Shown here: piece after piece, positions 34,442-44,068 of the stretch | Layout: each line of letters opens with the position of its first letter | Position numbering within the stretch: the stretch's first letter is position 1 | Origin: an uncultured Lachnospiraceae bacterium | GTDB taxonomy: Bacteria > Bacillota > Clostridia > Lachnospirales > Lachnospiraceae | Assembly (NCBI GenBank): GCA_949051815.1 | Contig: CARQVR010000011.1 | Span: 5,085 to 69,084, forward strand | Length of the DNA stretch: 64,000 nucleotides | Direction of reading: 5' to 3' | Position numbers and translations under genes: made by a program | Notes under the pieces: generated by a model | Told to the model about the DNA's origin: nothing | Database searches by the model: none | Seen by the model: the letters and a program-made list of their open reading frames with translations, nothing else

Positions 34442-35833
34442 ATGGACTTAACGGATATCAAAGATTTGTACCGCAACAGCGAGGCGTATATTGATAAGGA
34501 AGTAACGGTAGGCGGCTGGGTGAGAAGCATCCGCGACTCCAGGACTTTCGGCTTTATCGTGGCCAATGACGGCACCTTTTTTGAGCCGCTGCAGATTGTA
34601 TATGCGGACAGGCTTGAGAATTTTGAGGCGATTTCCAAACTGAACGTGGGTTCCGCCATTGTGGCCAGAGGCAGAATCGTGGCGACGCCGCAGGCGAAAC
34701 AGAAATTTGAAATGCAGGCGGAGGAGATTATCGTGGAGGGTCTTTCCACGGCGGATTATCCGTTGCAGAAAAAGCGGCACAGCTTCGAGTATCTGCGCAC
34801 CATTTCCCATCTGCGTCCGAGAACGAATACATTTCAGGCGGTGTTTCGCGTGCGCTCCCTGATCGCCTACGCGATTCACACCTTCTTTCAGGAGAGAGGC
34901 TTCGTCTATGTGCACACGCCGATCATAACAGGAAGCGACTGCGAGGGCGCGGGCGAAATGTTTCAGGTGACGACCATGGATTTGAAAAATCTGCCAGTGA
35001 CGGCGGACGGGGAAGTGGACTACAGTCCGGATTTCTTCGGCAAACCAACCAACCTGACGGTGAGCGGACAGCTAAACGTGGAGACGTATGCGTTTGCGTT
35101 TAAGAACGTATACACCTTCGGGCCTACCTTCCGGGCGGAAAATTCCAATACCACCAGACATGCGGCGGAGTTTTGGATGATCGAGCCGGAGATGGCGTTT
35201 GCGGATCTGACGGACGATATGATGGTGGCGGAGGCGATGTTAAAGCATGTGATCAGGTATGTGCTGGAGAACGCGCCGGAGGAGATGAACTTCTTTAACC
35301 AGTTTGTGGACAAAGGGCTGATTGAACGGCTGAACCATGTGTTAAACTCTGACTTTGCCCATGTGACCTACACGGAAGCCATAGAGATATTGAAAAAGCA
35401 TAATGACAGCTTCGAGTACAAGGTGGAGTGGGGCTGTGATTTGCAGACCGAGCACGAGCGGTTTTTGACTGAGCAGGAGTTTAAACGTCCTGTGTTTGTG
35501 ACGGATTATCCGAAGGAGATTAAAGCTTTTTATATGAAATTAAACGAGGACGGCAAGACGGTTGCGGCCATGGACTGTCTCGTGCCGGGAATCGGTGAAA
35601 TCATCGGCGGCAGCCAGAGAGAGGATGACCTGGCGCTTCTGGAAGGCAGGATGGAGGAGCTTGGGCTGAATAAAGAAGACTACCAGTTTTATCTGGATCT
35701 GCGCAAGTACGGATCGGCCAGACATGCGGGCTTCGGGCTTGGCTTTGAGCGCTGCGTGATGTACCTGACCGGCATGGGCAACATCCGCGACGTGATTCCG
35801 TTCCCCAGAACGGTCAATAACTGCGAACTATAA
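34442..35833 (+). CDS. asnS: Asparaginyl-tRNA synthetase
   Basis: Charges tRNA-Asn. It has an N-terminal OB anticodon-binding fold ([20 protein letters not shown]) and a class II catalytic core: motif 2 region [19 protein letters not shown] and motif 3 [37 protein letters not shown] and [11 protein letters not shown] are typical of AsnRS. Length 463 is normal. GGGGG precedes the ATG. Confidence 0.97.
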   Translation: MDLTDIKDLYRNSEAYIDKEVTVGGWVRSIRDSRTFGFIVANDGTFFEPLQIVYADRLENFEAISKLNVGSAIVARGRIVATPQAKQKFEMQAEEIIVEGLSTADYPLQKKRHSFEYLRTISHLRPRTNTFQAVFRVRSLIAYAIHTFFQERGFVYVHTPIITGSDCEGAGEMFQVTTMDLKNLPVTADGEVDYSPDFFGKPTNLTVSGQLNVETYAFAFKNVYTFGPTFRAENSNTTRHAAEFWMIEPEMAFADLTDDMMVAEAMLKHVIRYVLENAPEEMNFFNQFVDKGLIERLNHVLNSDFAHVTYTEAIEILKKHNDSFEYKVEWGCDLQTEHERFLTEQEFKRPVFVTDYPKEIKAFYMKLNEDGKTVAAMDCLVPGIGEIIGGSQREDDLALLEGRMEELGLNKEDYQFYLDLRKYGSARHAGFGLGFERCVMYLTGMGNIRDVIPFPRTVNNCEL

Positions 35834-35843
35834 CAGAGTGAAA

Positions 35844-35964
35844 AGAACTTCTAGCCACTCACAGCATAGGCTGTATTCGCAAAGTCAGCATAGCTGACTT
35901 GGAAGTTCTAAGTCTCACACAGGAGAATGCCTCAAAATCGGCATTCTCCGCACTGATTTGCGAA
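35844..35964. repeat. Hairpin-rich element between asnS and the NlpC/P60 gene
   Basis: AGAACTTC (35844-35851) pairs with GAAGTTCT (35902-35909), GTCAGC/GCTGAC lies inside, and GGAGAATGCC (35922-35931) pairs with GGCATTCTCC (35940-35949). TTCGCAAA (35876-35883) also matches TTTGCGAA (35957-35964). Related parts occur at 40118-40200 and 43255-43282. Confidence 0.7.
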
Positions 35965-35986
35965 ACGACAGAAATAGGGCGGAGCG

Positions 35987-37213
35987 ATGAAAAAGTACAA
36001 GAGACGGTTGTACGTCATTTTATCTTTCATATTGTGTCTGTCAGTGGTAGATCCGATATCGGCTACCACTATTTCCGAACTCCGCGATAAAGTGAAAAAG
36101 GATCAGTCCCAGCTAAAGGACGCCCAGAAACAGGCAGATGAAGCGCAGGAAGCGCAGGAGGGCGTGGAAGAGGAGATTGAGGAGATCGACGCGGAGCTGG
36201 TGAATCTGATTACCGACATCAATCTGATCGAAGAAGCCATCGCGGACAAAGAGGAAGAGATTGCCGCGACACAGGTGGATTACGACGTAGCGGTGGCGGA
36301 GAAGGATGAGCAGTACGCCTCCATGAAAATCCGTATCCAGTTCATGTATGAGAAGGGGGATTCCTCTTACCTGCACATGTTTTTCGGCGCGGGCAGCATG
36401 GGCGACATGGTGAACAAGGCGAAGTATGTGGAAGAGCTTTACGATTACGACAGAAAACTTCTCGCTGAATATGAGGATACGGTAAAGCGCGTGCAGGAGC
36501 TTTGGGATACGCTGGAGGAGGATAAGTCGGAGCTTGTGACATCCAAAATCGAGCTGCAGGAGGGGCAGGCTTATATGGAGGAGCTGCTTGCCCAGAAACG
36601 GACAGAGTACGAGAATTATGGCGCAATGCTTACAAAGGCGAAGCAGGAAGCAGCCACCTACACGGCGCGGATCAAGCAGGAGACGGCACAAATCAAAAAG
36701 CTGGAAGAGGAAGAGCGCAAGCGCCGGGAGGAAGAGGAGCGAAAGAAAAAGGAAGAGGAAGAGCGGCGAAAGAAAGAGCAGGAAGCTCTTCTGGCGCAGG
36801 AGGGCGGCGATTCCGATGCGGAAGAGAAGCCAAAAAAGGAGGAGACACCGAAACCCACATCTTCCGGTGGCGGAAAGGGGCAGGATATTGCGAATTATGC
36901 CTGTAAGTTTATCGGTAATCCTTATGTGGCGGGCGGTACCAGCCTGACCAACGGGGCGGACTGTTCCGGTTTCGTGATGTCGGTTTACAAGAATTTCGGA
37001 ATTAACCTTCCCAGAAGTTCTTACTCGCAGTCGACCGTGGGCAAAGGGGTGTCCTACTCCGATGCCAGACCGGGCGATGTGATTTATTACGGCGGCCATG
37101 TGGGTATTTATATTGGAAACGGACAGATCGTGCACGCCAGCACGGAGCGGACGGGGATTAAGATTACTTCGGCGACTTACCGCAGTATTATCACGGTGAG
37201 GCGGATTGTGTAA
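35987..37213 (+). CDS. NlpC/P60 peptidoglycan endopeptidase with coiled coil
   Basis: A secreted wall hydrolase that cuts peptide stems of peptidoglycan. A signal peptide (YVILSFILCLSVVDPISA) leads to a long coiled coil (residues about 28-245, ending in a Lys/Glu/Arg run), a Pro/Ser linker and a C-terminal NlpC/P60 domain. Catalytic residues are Cys in GADCSGFVMS, His in GGHVGIYIG and a third polar residue in VHAS. The coiled coil resembles PcsB/CwlO-type proteins controlled by FtsEX, which would fit septal wall cutting. The gene has a GGAGCG-type site. Confidence 0.92.
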   Translation: MKKYKRRLYVILSFILCLSVVDPISATTISELRDKVKKDQSQLKDAQKQADEAQEAQEGVEEEIEEIDAELVNLITDINLIEEAIADKEEEIAATQVDYDVAVAEKDEQYASMKIRIQFMYEKGDSSYLHMFFGAGSMGDMVNKAKYVEELYDYDRKLLAEYEDTVKRVQELWDTLEEDKSELVTSKIELQEGQAYMEELLAQKRTEYENYGAMLTKAKQEAATYTARIKQETAQIKKLEEEERKRREEEERKKKEEEERRKKEQEALLAQEGGDSDAEEKPKKEETPKPTSSGGGKGQDIANYACKFIGNPYVAGGTSLTNGADCSGFVMSVYKNFGINLPRSSYSQSTVGKGVSYSDARPGDVIYYGGHVGIYIGNGQIVHASTERTGIKITSATYRSIITVRRIV

Positions 37214-37247
37214 GCGGCGCAGACGAAACGGGCGGACGCTGATTTTT

Positions 37248-38141
37248 ATGAAAATATACACACTAAATCAATATGTACATGATGTCTTTGGTCAAAAGCT
37301 GTACAAAATAGCCTTGGACGGCGGGTTTACCTGCCCGAACCGGGACGGCACGACAGACACCCGCGGATGTATTTTCTGCTCCGGGGCAGGCTCGGGAGAG
37401 TTTGCCGGGGATCGCGCCATGAGTATTACCCGGCAGATCGAAAAGGGTAAGGAGAGAGTGGCGGGAAAGATAAAGGACGGCAGATACATCGCGTATTTTC
37501 AGGCATTTACCAATACTTATGCGCCTGTCGAAAAGCTGCGCTCCCTGTATATGGAAGCGATAAGCCACAGGGATATAGCGGTGCTGTCCATCGCAACGCG
37601 CCCCGACTGCCTTCCGGACGAGGTGCTGGATCTGCTATGTGAGTGCAATAAGATCAAACCGGTCTGGGTGGAGCTGGGGCTGCAGACCATACATCCCCGG
37701 ACAGCGGAATACATTCGCCGGGGCTATTCCCTCTCCGTGTATGACGATGCCGTAAACAGGCTGAAAGCGACAGGGATCGAAGTGATCGTGCATGTGATGC
37801 TCGGACTGCCGGGCGAGACGAGACAGGATATGCTTGACACGGTGTCTTACGTGGGGAAAAGTCGTGCAGACGGCATAAAGCTGCAGCTTTTGCATGTGAT
37901 CAGAGGGACAGACCTTGAAAAGGATTATCTGGAAGGAAAGTTTGAGACGCTTGCGTTTGAAAGCTATGTGGAGCTGGTCGCGGAATGTATCGCCCTGCTT
38001 CCGGAAAACATGGTCATCCACCGCATGACAGGCGACGGAGACAAACGCACGCTTGTGGCGCCGCTGTGGAGCGCAGATAAAAAGCGTGTGCTCAATGCGA
38101 TCCAAAAGGCAATATCGCAAAAAGTCAGGATAAGGGATTGA
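37248..38141 (+). CDS. TIGR01212-family radical SAM protein (YtqA-like)
   Basis: A radical S-adenosylmethionine enzyme with cluster ligands in CPNRDGTTDTRGCIFC (about residues 22-37). SAM-binding elements follow (FQAFTNTYAPVEKL, ATRPDCLPDEVLDLL, WVELGLQTIHPRTAEYIRRG). It fits the YtqA/YhcC group, whose substrate is not settled. ATG 37248 gives the family's usual MKIYTLNQYVHDVFG start; the ribosome site is weak. Confidence 0.92.
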   Translation: MKIYTLNQYVHDVFGQKLYKIALDGGFTCPNRDGTTDTRGCIFCSGAGSGEFAGDRAMSITRQIEKGKERVAGKIKDGRYIAYFQAFTNTYAPVEKLRSLYMEAISHRDIAVLSIATRPDCLPDEVLDLLCECNKIKPVWVELGLQTIHPRTAEYIRRGYSLSVYDDAVNRLKATGIEVIVHVMLGLPGETRQDMLDTVSYVGKSRADGIKLQLLHVIRGTDLEKDYLEGKFETLAFESYVELVAECIALLPENMVIHRMTGDGDKRTLVAPLWSADKKRVLNAIQKAISQKVRIRD

Positions 38142-38210
38142 CTTTTTCACCGCACATAAGATAAAATAGGCAAAAGCCGGCACGAAGCCTGCAAAATGTA
38201 TACACAGGAA

Positions 38211-38248
38211 GGTATACGATTCCCGACGGGAGTGGTGTACCTTTTTTT
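38211..38248 (+). terminator. Intrinsic terminator after the radical SAM gene
   Basis: GGTATAC...GTGTACC outer stem with an inner TCCC/GGGA stem (38211-38241) and TTTTTTT at 38242-38248. The palindromic repeat array begins immediately after the T-run. Confidence 0.85.
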
Positions 38249-38250
38249 GC

Positions 38251-38629
38251 GCGCATAAGCAGAGTCAGAAGTCACGATAAGCGGACATCATGCTTGCATG
38301 AATGGGCGCTTATCGGGGCTTATGACGAGCAACGCGAACTCGGAATGCGAAGCATTACGAGTCTGCTTATGCGCAGAAAGAAACAGAGTCCGGAATCAGC
38401 ACCATGCTTGCATGAGTGCAGACATCGGAAGGCTTATGACGAGCAACGCGAACTCGGAATGCGAAGCATTACGAGTCTGCTTATGCGCAGAAAGAAACAG
38501 AGTCCGGAATCAGCACCATGCTTGCATGAGTGCAGACATCGGAAGGCTTATGACGAGCAACGCGAACTCGGAATGCGAAGCATTACGAGTCTGCTTATGC
38601 GCAGGAAGAAACAGAGTCAGAAGGAGTAA
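38251..38629. repeat. Palindromic repeat with a 114-base tandem array
   Basis: GCGCATAAGCAGA (38251-38263) is inverted as TCTGCTTATGCGC (38362-38374). A 114-base unit beginning CTTATGACGAGC starts at 38319, 38433 and 38547 (last copy partial), nearly identical between copies. Each unit also holds CATGCTTGCATG and an AATGC-GAA-GCATT stem. A single diverged copy lies at 48180-48300. As 114 is a multiple of three, open frames cross it (38294-38629), but I regard them as non-coding. It fills the 490-base gap before larE. Confidence 0.85.
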
Positions 38630-38631
38630 AT

Positions 38632-39378
38632 ATGATTTTATCGGGGTTTTTTGAAGAGAATGCGAAAGCCGCATTAGCCTTTTCAGGCGGCGTGGATTCG
38701 GCGTATCTGCTTTACGCGGCGAAGGCGGCGGGGGCGGATGTGCGGGCATACTATGTGAAGAGCGCTTTTCAGCCGCAGTTTGAGCTGGAGGACGCGAAGC
38801 GCCTTTGCGGGAAGCTGGACGCCGGCCTGACGATTTTAAAGGCGGATGTGCTGGCAGAACAGGCGATCCGGGAAAATCCGGCCAACCGATGCTACCATTG
38901 CAAGAAACTGATTTTTAAAACAATTGCAATAGCGGCGGCAGCGGACGGTTATGAGCTGCTGCTGGACGGCACGAACGCCTCTGACGAGGAGGGAGACCGT
39001 CCCGGTATGCGTGCGCTGCGGGAGCTGTCCGTGCGCTCGCCGCTCAGGGAATGCGGACTCACAAAAGGGGAGATTCGCAGGTTGTCTGAGGCGGCAGGAC
39101 TTTTTACATGGGAGAAACCGGCTTATGCCTGTCTGGCGACCAGAATACCGGCGGGAGAAGAGATCACGGCGGAAAAACTCAGGTGTACGGAGGCGGCTGA
39201 GGACTTTCTTTTTTCACTTGGGTTTACGGATTTCCGGGTAAGGTGTTTTGGCGGGGCGGCCAGATTGCAGTTTCCGGACGCCCTTATTGCGCGGGCAGTT
39301 GAAAAACGGGAGGAGATCGTAAAGGAACTGAAACAATATTATCCGGCGGTTTTGCTGGATATGGAGGCGAGAATATGA
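38632..39378 (+). CDS. larE: Nickel-pincer cofactor sulfur transferase LarE
   Basis: LarE is a PP-loop ATP enzyme that gives sulfur to the pyridinium dicarboxylate precursor of the nickel-pincer nucleotide used by lactate racemase-type enzymes. The PP-loop is FSGGVDSAYLLYAA (about residues 17-30). Three Cys are visible in NRCYHCKK and AYACLATRIP; the Cys of the latter region is the sacrificial sulfur donor in one LarE type, while multi-Cys types may use a cluster. AGAAGGAG precedes the ATG. larB overlaps by 4 bases. Confidence 0.94.
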   Translation: MILSGFFEENAKAALAFSGGVDSAYLLYAAKAAGADVRAYYVKSAFQPQFELEDAKRLCGKLDAGLTILKADVLAEQAIRENPANRCYHCKKLIFKTIAIAAAADGYELLLDGTNASDEEGDRPGMRALRELSVRSPLRECGLTKGEIRRLSEAAGLFTWEKPAYACLATRIPAGEEITAEKLRCTEAAEDFLFSLGFTDFRVRCFGGAARLQFPDALIARAVEKREEIVKELKQYYPAVLLDMEARI

Positions 39379-40142
39379 GCGATTACCGAAAAATACTGGA
39401 ACAGGTGCGGGACGGAGAGGTTTCCGTGGAGGAGGCGCTTCTTTCGATCAAAAAGAAGCCTTTTGAGGATATCGGGTACGCGAAAGTGGATCACCACAGG
39501 GGGGTCAGACAGGGCGCGCCGGAGGTGATTTTCGGCGCGGGAAAAGAGGCGTCGCAGATCGTTGGCATTATTGACAATATGATGAAAAACGGGCAGAAGA
39601 CCATTCTGATTACAAGGCTTTCCGGGAAGAAAGCAAAGAAGGTGGCCAAATGTCACGAACTGACCTACCATGAACAGGCGCGGATCGGCGTAGTCGGCAG
39701 GATGCCGGAGCCGTCCGGAATCGGAAAGATTGTGGTCGCCACAGGAGGTACCTCGGATATTCCGGTGGCGGAGGAGGCGGCGCTTACCGCGCAGGTGCAC
39801 GGCAACGAAGTCGTGCGGCTCTACGATGTGGGTGTGGCGGGACTTCACCGGCTTTTGTCCCATCTGGACGAAATCATGGACGCGTCGGTGATTATCGCAA
39901 TTGCGGGCATGGAGGGGGCGCTTGCCAGCGTGATCGGGGGGCTTGCGGACTGTCCCGTGATCGCGGTGCCCACCAGTGTAGGGTATGGCGCGTCCATGCA
40001 CGGGGTGTCGGCTCTTTTGTCCATGCTCAATTCCTGCGCCAGCGGGGTGTCGGTGGTAAATATAGACAATGGGTTTGGGGCCGGGTATCTGGCCAGTATG
40101 ATCAACCGTGTGAAAAAAACTTCTAATGACGTCTCGTTATAG
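39375..40142 (+). CDS. larB: Nickel-pincer cofactor synthesis carboxylase LarB
   Basis: LarB carboxylates nicotinic acid adenine dinucleotide as the first step of nickel-pincer cofactor synthesis. It has a PurE-like C-terminal half (KIVVATGGTSDIPVAEEAAL, VIIAIAGMEGALASVIGGLA, VIAVPTSVGYGASMHGVSAL). The N-terminal third is the LarB-specific region. It overlaps larE (ATGA) and ends in a hairpin element before larC. Confidence 0.95.
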   Translation: MSDYRKILEQVRDGEVSVEEALLSIKKKPFEDIGYAKVDHHRGVRQGAPEVIFGAGKEASQIVGIIDNMMKNGQKTILITRLSGKKAKKVAKCHELTYHEQARIGVVGRMPEPSGIGKIVVATGGTSDIPVAEEAALTAQVHGNEVVRLYDVGVAGLHRLLSHLDEIMDASVIIAIAGMEGALASVIGGLADCPVIAVPTSVGYGASMHGVSALLSMLNSCASGVSVVNIDNGFGAGYLASMINRVKKTSNDVSL

Positions 40143-40200
40143 GAGGAGACGCCGGGAAGTTCTGAGTTTCACACCGGAGAATGCCAAATGCAGGCATTCT
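40118..40200. repeat. Hairpin element between larB and larC
   Basis: AACTTC (40118-40123) pairs with GAAGTT (40156-40161), enclosing GTCTC/GGAGAC. GGAGAATGCC (40176-40185) pairs with GGCATTCT (40193-40200). The order and the sequence GAAGTTCTgAGTtTCACAC match the element at 35844-35964. It overlaps the last codons of larB. Confidence 0.65.
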
Positions 40201-40223
40201 TTGAAAAATCGGGAGGGAAATTT

Positions 40224-41540
40224 ATGAAAACATTATATTTAGACTGCGGTATGGGGGCGGCGGGGGATATGCTGGCTGCGGCCCTTTTGGAGCTTCTGCC
40301 GGATGGGGAGAAGGTCATGGAGGAGCTGAACACGCTTGGGATTCCGGGTGTGGAAATGGTGTGTGAGAAAGCGCAGAAGTGCGGCATCGGCGGCACTCAC
40401 GTTTCCGTGCGGGTATACGGGGCAGAAGAGTCGGAGGAGATGCATGACGGCGGGCATGAGCACACGCATGAGGCCGGACATGAACATGAGCACATGCACG
40501 GAGCCGACCATGCCTACGACCATGAGCACAGCGTTGGAGCCGGGCACGGATTTGAGGATGAGCACACGCACGGAGCCGAACATGCCCACAGTCATGAGCA
40601 CCATCACAGCGGTATGCATGAGATCGGGCATATCGTGAGCGGCCTTCCTCTGTCTGAGCGGATACGGAAAGACATTCTCGCGGTGTTCGGGATGATTGCG
40701 GAGGCGGAGAGCCATGTGCACGGTGTACCGGCAGACGAGATTCATTTTCACGAGGTGGGAACCATGGACGCTGTGGCGGATATCACGGCGGTCTGTGTGC
40801 TGATGGACAGACTGGCGCCGGATCAGGTGATTGTGTCGCCCGTGCATGTGGGCAGCGGACAGGTGAAATGCGCTCACGGAATTTTACCCGTGCCTGCGCC
40901 TGCCACAGCTTATATTTTGAGGGATGTGCCGATTTACGGCGGGGAGATCCGGGGAGAACTCTGCACGCCGACCGGGGCGGCGCTTTTGAAGTATTTTGCC
41001 AGCCGTTTCGGATCCATGCCGGTTATGCGGACGGCTGCAATCGGCTACGGCATGGGAAAGAAAGATTTTCCGGCGGCAAACTGTGTGCGCGCGTTGCTCG
41101 GTGAGACGGAAGGGGCGGGCGATACGGTGGCGGAGCTTATCTGCAATGTGGACGATATGACGGCGGAGGCCATCGGCTTTGCGTCGGAGACGCTTCTGGA
41201 GGCGGGTGCGCTGGAGGTCTATACCGTGGCGGCGGGAATGAAGAAGTCACGGCCGGGCACGGTGCTGCATGTGATGTGCGCGGAGTCCATGAAGGATAAG
41301 ATGGTGGAACTGATTTTCAGACATACGACTACCATCGGCATCCGGGAAAGCATTTCCAGAAGATATACGCTTGCCCGCTCGATACAGAGGGTGCGGACGC
41401 CTTACGGGGAAGTGCGCAAAAAAGTCTCAGAGGGCTGCGGCGTGACGAGAGAAAAATATGAGTACGAGGATCTGGCGCGGATCGCCAGAGAGCGGGGGAT
41501 GTCGCTCAGGGAAGTGGCGGATTTCCTGCGGGGAATGTAA
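40224..41540 (+). CDS. larC: Nickel-pincer cofactor cyclometallase LarC, His-rich
   Basis: LarC inserts nickel into the pincer precursor, using CTP. The N-terminus is diagnostic (MKTLYLDCGMGAAGDMLAAA), with PADEIHFHEVGTMDAVADI and the C-terminal half (ICNVDDMTAEAIGFASETLL). Here it is a single unbroken frame, unlike the frameshifted larC1/larC2 of Lactobacillus. A 60-residue His-rich stretch (about residues 70-130) with many HEHxH groups could store nickel. ATG 40224 has GGGAGGG just upstream. Confidence 0.96.
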   Translation: MKTLYLDCGMGAAGDMLAAALLELLPDGEKVMEELNTLGIPGVEMVCEKAQKCGIGGTHVSVRVYGAEESEEMHDGGHEHTHEAGHEHEHMHGADHAYDHEHSVGAGHGFEDEHTHGAEHAHSHEHHHSGMHEIGHIVSGLPLSERIRKDILAVFGMIAEAESHVHGVPADEIHFHEVGTMDAVADITAVCVLMDRLAPDQVIVSPVHVGSGQVKCAHGILPVPAPATAYILRDVPIYGGEIRGELCTPTGAALLKYFASRFGSMPVMRTAAIGYGMGKKDFPAANCVRALLGETEGAGDTVAELICNVDDMTAEAIGFASETLLEAGALEVYTVAAGMKKSRPGTVLHVMCAESMKDKMVELIFRHTTTIGIRESISRRYTLARSIQRVRTPYGEVRKKVSEGCGVTREKYEYEDLARIARERGMSLREVADFLRGM

Positions 41541-41557
41541 GGAAGGGAAACACCATT

Positions 41558-43234
41558 TTGAAAAGTGAAAACAAGGAAACGGAACAATACAATATGAAAC
41601 GACAATTCAGATTAAAAACCGTAGCGCAAAAGAAGAAATATAAAAATATGCGGCTGTTTGCGGTACTGCTTACGGGCTTATGCGTATTGACAGCCTGCGG
41701 GGGAGGCGGTGCGTCCGGGGCAGAAAACGGGCAGACGGACACGGAACAGACCGCAGGCGGGCGGACTGACGATGCGCAGGCGGAGCCGGTTACCTTAGTC
41801 TACGGCAGCGGCGACTACACCCGCATCAATCCGGCTATGGATGAGCACGGGGAGATTAATCTGCTGCTCTTTGACGGGCTGACCGCACACAATGGAAAAA
41901 ATGAGGTGGTGCCCGGATTGGCAAAGAGCTGGGAGTTTGACGAGGCAGCCTGCACTTACACCTTCCATCTGGAGGAGGGGGTGACATGGCATGACGGCGT
42001 GCCTTTTACGTCAAAGGACGTGAAGTTCACAATTGAGGCAATCATGGATCCGGAAAACGCTTCCGAGAACGCGCCCAACTATGAGGATGTGGAGGAGATT
42101 ACGGCGGTGGACGACTACACGGTTTCCTTCCGGCTGTCTGCGCCGAACGTGGCTTTTCTGGACTATATGACCATGGCGGTGCTTCCGGCGCATCTGCTTG
42201 CGGGGGAGGATATGCAAACCTCGGATTTTTTTCGCGCGCCTGTGGGGACAGGACCGTATAAGCTGGAGAGCTGGGACGTGGGGCAGGCGATTATCATGAC
42301 AAAAAACGAATCCTATTTTCGCGGAACGCCTCACATCGACAGAGTGATTTTTAAGATTGTAAACGACGACAACGCAAAGACGCTCCAGATGGCGGCGGGC
42401 GAACTGGATCTGGCGCTGCTTCCGCCAAAAGCGGCGCAGTCTTTTGCATCACAGGAGAAATATATCTGTTATCATATGCTGACATCCGATTACAGAGGGA
42501 TTCTCTTTAATTTTAACAACGCCTACTGGCAGGAAAACCGGGATATCATTCCCGCCATCTGCTATGCGATAGACAGGCAGGCTATTGTGGACACAGTGCT
42601 GCTGGGACAGGGAATGCCCGCCTACGGGCCGCTACAGCGCAATATTTACAACAATGAGAATGTGGAGCGCTATGACTATAACCCGGAAAAAGCGGCGGAA
42701 ATTCTGGAGTCTGCGGGATGCGTCAAAGGGGAAGACGGGATTTATATGAGAGACGGAAAGACGCTTTCCTTTGTGATCAGCGTGGGCGCAGGCGATCAGG
42801 TGCGGGCGGACATGGCGCAGGCCGCGGCTCAACAGATCAGGGCGGCAGGGATAGGCTGCACGGTGGAGATTCCGACGCGGGTTGACTGGAACAGTCAGAT
42901 GGCATACCTGATCGGCTGGGGAAGCCCCTTTGACGCGGACGACCATACTTATAAAGTATTTGGCACGGGAAAGGGCGCAAATTACAGCGGCTACTCCAAT
43001 GCAGCGGTGGACCGGTATCTGGAGCAGGCGCGCAGCTCTGACGATCCGCAGGTGCGCGCTGAAAGCTACGCGCGGTTTCAGGAGGAGCTGGCGAAGGATC
43101 CGGCCTACGCTTTTATCTGTTATATTGACGCCGATTATGTGGCCGACGCTTCGATTCAGGGGATTTCTCCCGATACGGTGATGGGACATCACGGCGTGGG
43201 CATATTCTGGAATATTGCGGAGTGGAAAAAGTAA
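41558..43234 (+). CDS. ABC transporter substrate-binding lipoprotein, nickel/peptide type
   Basis: A family 5 solute-binding lipoprotein (signal FAVLLTGLCVLTACGGG) with the usual core: GLAKSWEFDEAACTYTFHLE, WHDGVPFTSKDVKFTIE, APVGTGPYKLESWDVGQAII. Family members bind peptides, nickel complexes or haem. Placement directly after larC argues for nickel. TTG 41558 has GGAAGGG ten bases upstream; ATG 41594 or 41648 would trim the N-terminus and still leave the signal. Confidence 0.85.
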   Translation: MKSENKETEQYNMKRQFRLKTVAQKKKYKNMRLFAVLLTGLCVLTACGGGGASGAENGQTDTEQTAGGRTDDAQAEPVTLVYGSGDYTRINPAMDEHGEINLLLFDGLTAHNGKNEVVPGLAKSWEFDEAACTYTFHLEEGVTWHDGVPFTSKDVKFTIEAIMDPENASENAPNYEDVEEITAVDDYTVSFRLSAPNVAFLDYMTMAVLPAHLLAGEDMQTSDFFRAPVGTGPYKLESWDVGQAIIMTKNESYFRGTPHIDRVIFKIVNDDNAKTLQMAAGELDLALLPPKAAQSFASQEKYICYHMLTSDYRGILFNFNNAYWQENRDIIPAICYAIDRQAIVDTVLLGQGMPAYGPLQRNIYNNENVERYDYNPEKAAEILESAGCVKGEDGIYMRDGKTLSFVISVGAGDQVRADMAQAAAQQIRAAGIGCTVEIPTRVDWNSQMAYLIGWGSPFDADDHTYKVFGTGKGANYSGYSNAAVDRYLEQARSSDDPQVRAESYARFQEELAKDPAYAFICYIDADYVADASIQGISPDTVMGHHGVGIFWNIAEWKK

Positions 43235-43254
43235 GAAGCGCTGCGTCTTATTTA

Positions 43255-43282
43255 AGAGAATGTCAAAACAGTGACATTCTCT
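43255..43282. repeat. GAGAATG-type hairpin before the transporter ATPase
   Basis: AGAGAATGTC (43255-43264) pairs exactly with GACATTCTCT (43273-43282) around an 8-base loop. It is the third copy of the motif seen at 35922 and 40176, with compensating changes in the stem (GCC/GGC to GTC/GAC). Confidence 0.65.
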
Positions 43283-43306
43283 GTATGTTAGCGGAGGAAC
43301 GTTTGG

Positions 43307-44068
43307 ATGGATGTGCTTACCGTAAAAGACCTGTCTGTCAGCTTTTACAGACCGGAAGGAGAGACAGAGGCCTTGAAGCAGGTCAGCTTTTCCCTGCGGG
43401 AAGGGGAAATTCTGGCGGTTATGGGGGAGACGGGATGCGGCAAGAGCGTGCTGTGTAAAAGTATCCTGAAACTTTTGCCGGACATCGCAAGAATCAAGAC
43501 GGGACATATTTCTATCCGGGGAGAGGAGATCACCGGCTATTCGGAAAAGCAGATGCAAAAGCTGCGGGGCAGCTTCTTTTCCATGGTATTTCAGAATCCC
43601 ATGACAGCCCTGAATCCGTGCATGACTGTGGGAGAACAGATCGGCGAGGCGGTGCGCCTGCGGCGGCCGGAACTTTCCGGCAGGGAGCGGAGACAAAGGG
43701 TGGCTGCGCTGATGGAGCTGGCTGGTCTGAATCCTTCAAAAGACCGGATCAGGCAGTACCCGTTTCAGCTTTCCGGCGGCATGGCGCAGCGGTGCGTGAT
43801 TGCCATTGCACTGGCGGCGGAGCCGGCCGTTTTGTTTGCGGACGAAGCGACTACGGCGCTGGATGTGACGGTGCAGGCACAGATTTTAGAATTGTTTCTT
43901 AAGCTGCGTAAGAGGATGGGCATGTCCATTGTACTGGTTACGCATAATCCCGGCGTGGCGGCGGCAGTGGCTGATCGTGTGGCGCTGATGAGAGGCGGGG
44001 AGCTGTTTCGCATCGGAGATGTGGAGGAAGTGCTTGAAGAAATTATACATAGTCACAATCTTACATAA
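43307..44068 (+). CDS. ABC transporter ATPase, NikD/DppD-like
   Basis: Nucleotide-binding subunit: Walker A GETGCGKSVLC (about residues 41-51), Q-loop MVFQNPMTALNP, signature LSGGMAQRC, Walker B AVLFADEATTALD, H-loop VTHNPG. At 253 residues it lacks the C-terminal oligopeptide extension with extra Cys found in many DppD proteins, which fits the shorter nickel-type NikD. Only one ATPase is present, although this transporter class normally has two. Confidence 0.9.
   Translation: MDVLTVKDLSVSFYRPEGETEALKQVSFSLREGEILAVMGETGCGKSVLCKSILKLLPDIARIKTGHISIRGEEITGYSEKQMQKLRGSFFSMVFQNPMTALNPCMTVGEQIGEAVRLRRPELSGRERRQRVAALMELAGLNPSKDRIRQYPFQLSGGMAQRCVIAIALAAEPAVLFADEATTALDVTVQAQILELFLKLRKRMGMSIVLVTHNPGVAAAVADRVALMRGGELFRIGDVEEVLEEIIHSHNLT

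Noticed and set aside
38294..38629. Open frames of 111 and 118 codons with 38-residue repeats
   Set aside because: They arise from the 114-base palindromic repeat, which also exists as a diverged non-coding copy at 48178-48303. There is no good ribosome site.
38251..38629. Possible CRISPR array
   Set aside because: The 114-base units repeat as a whole with no unique spacers, and no cas genes are nearby.
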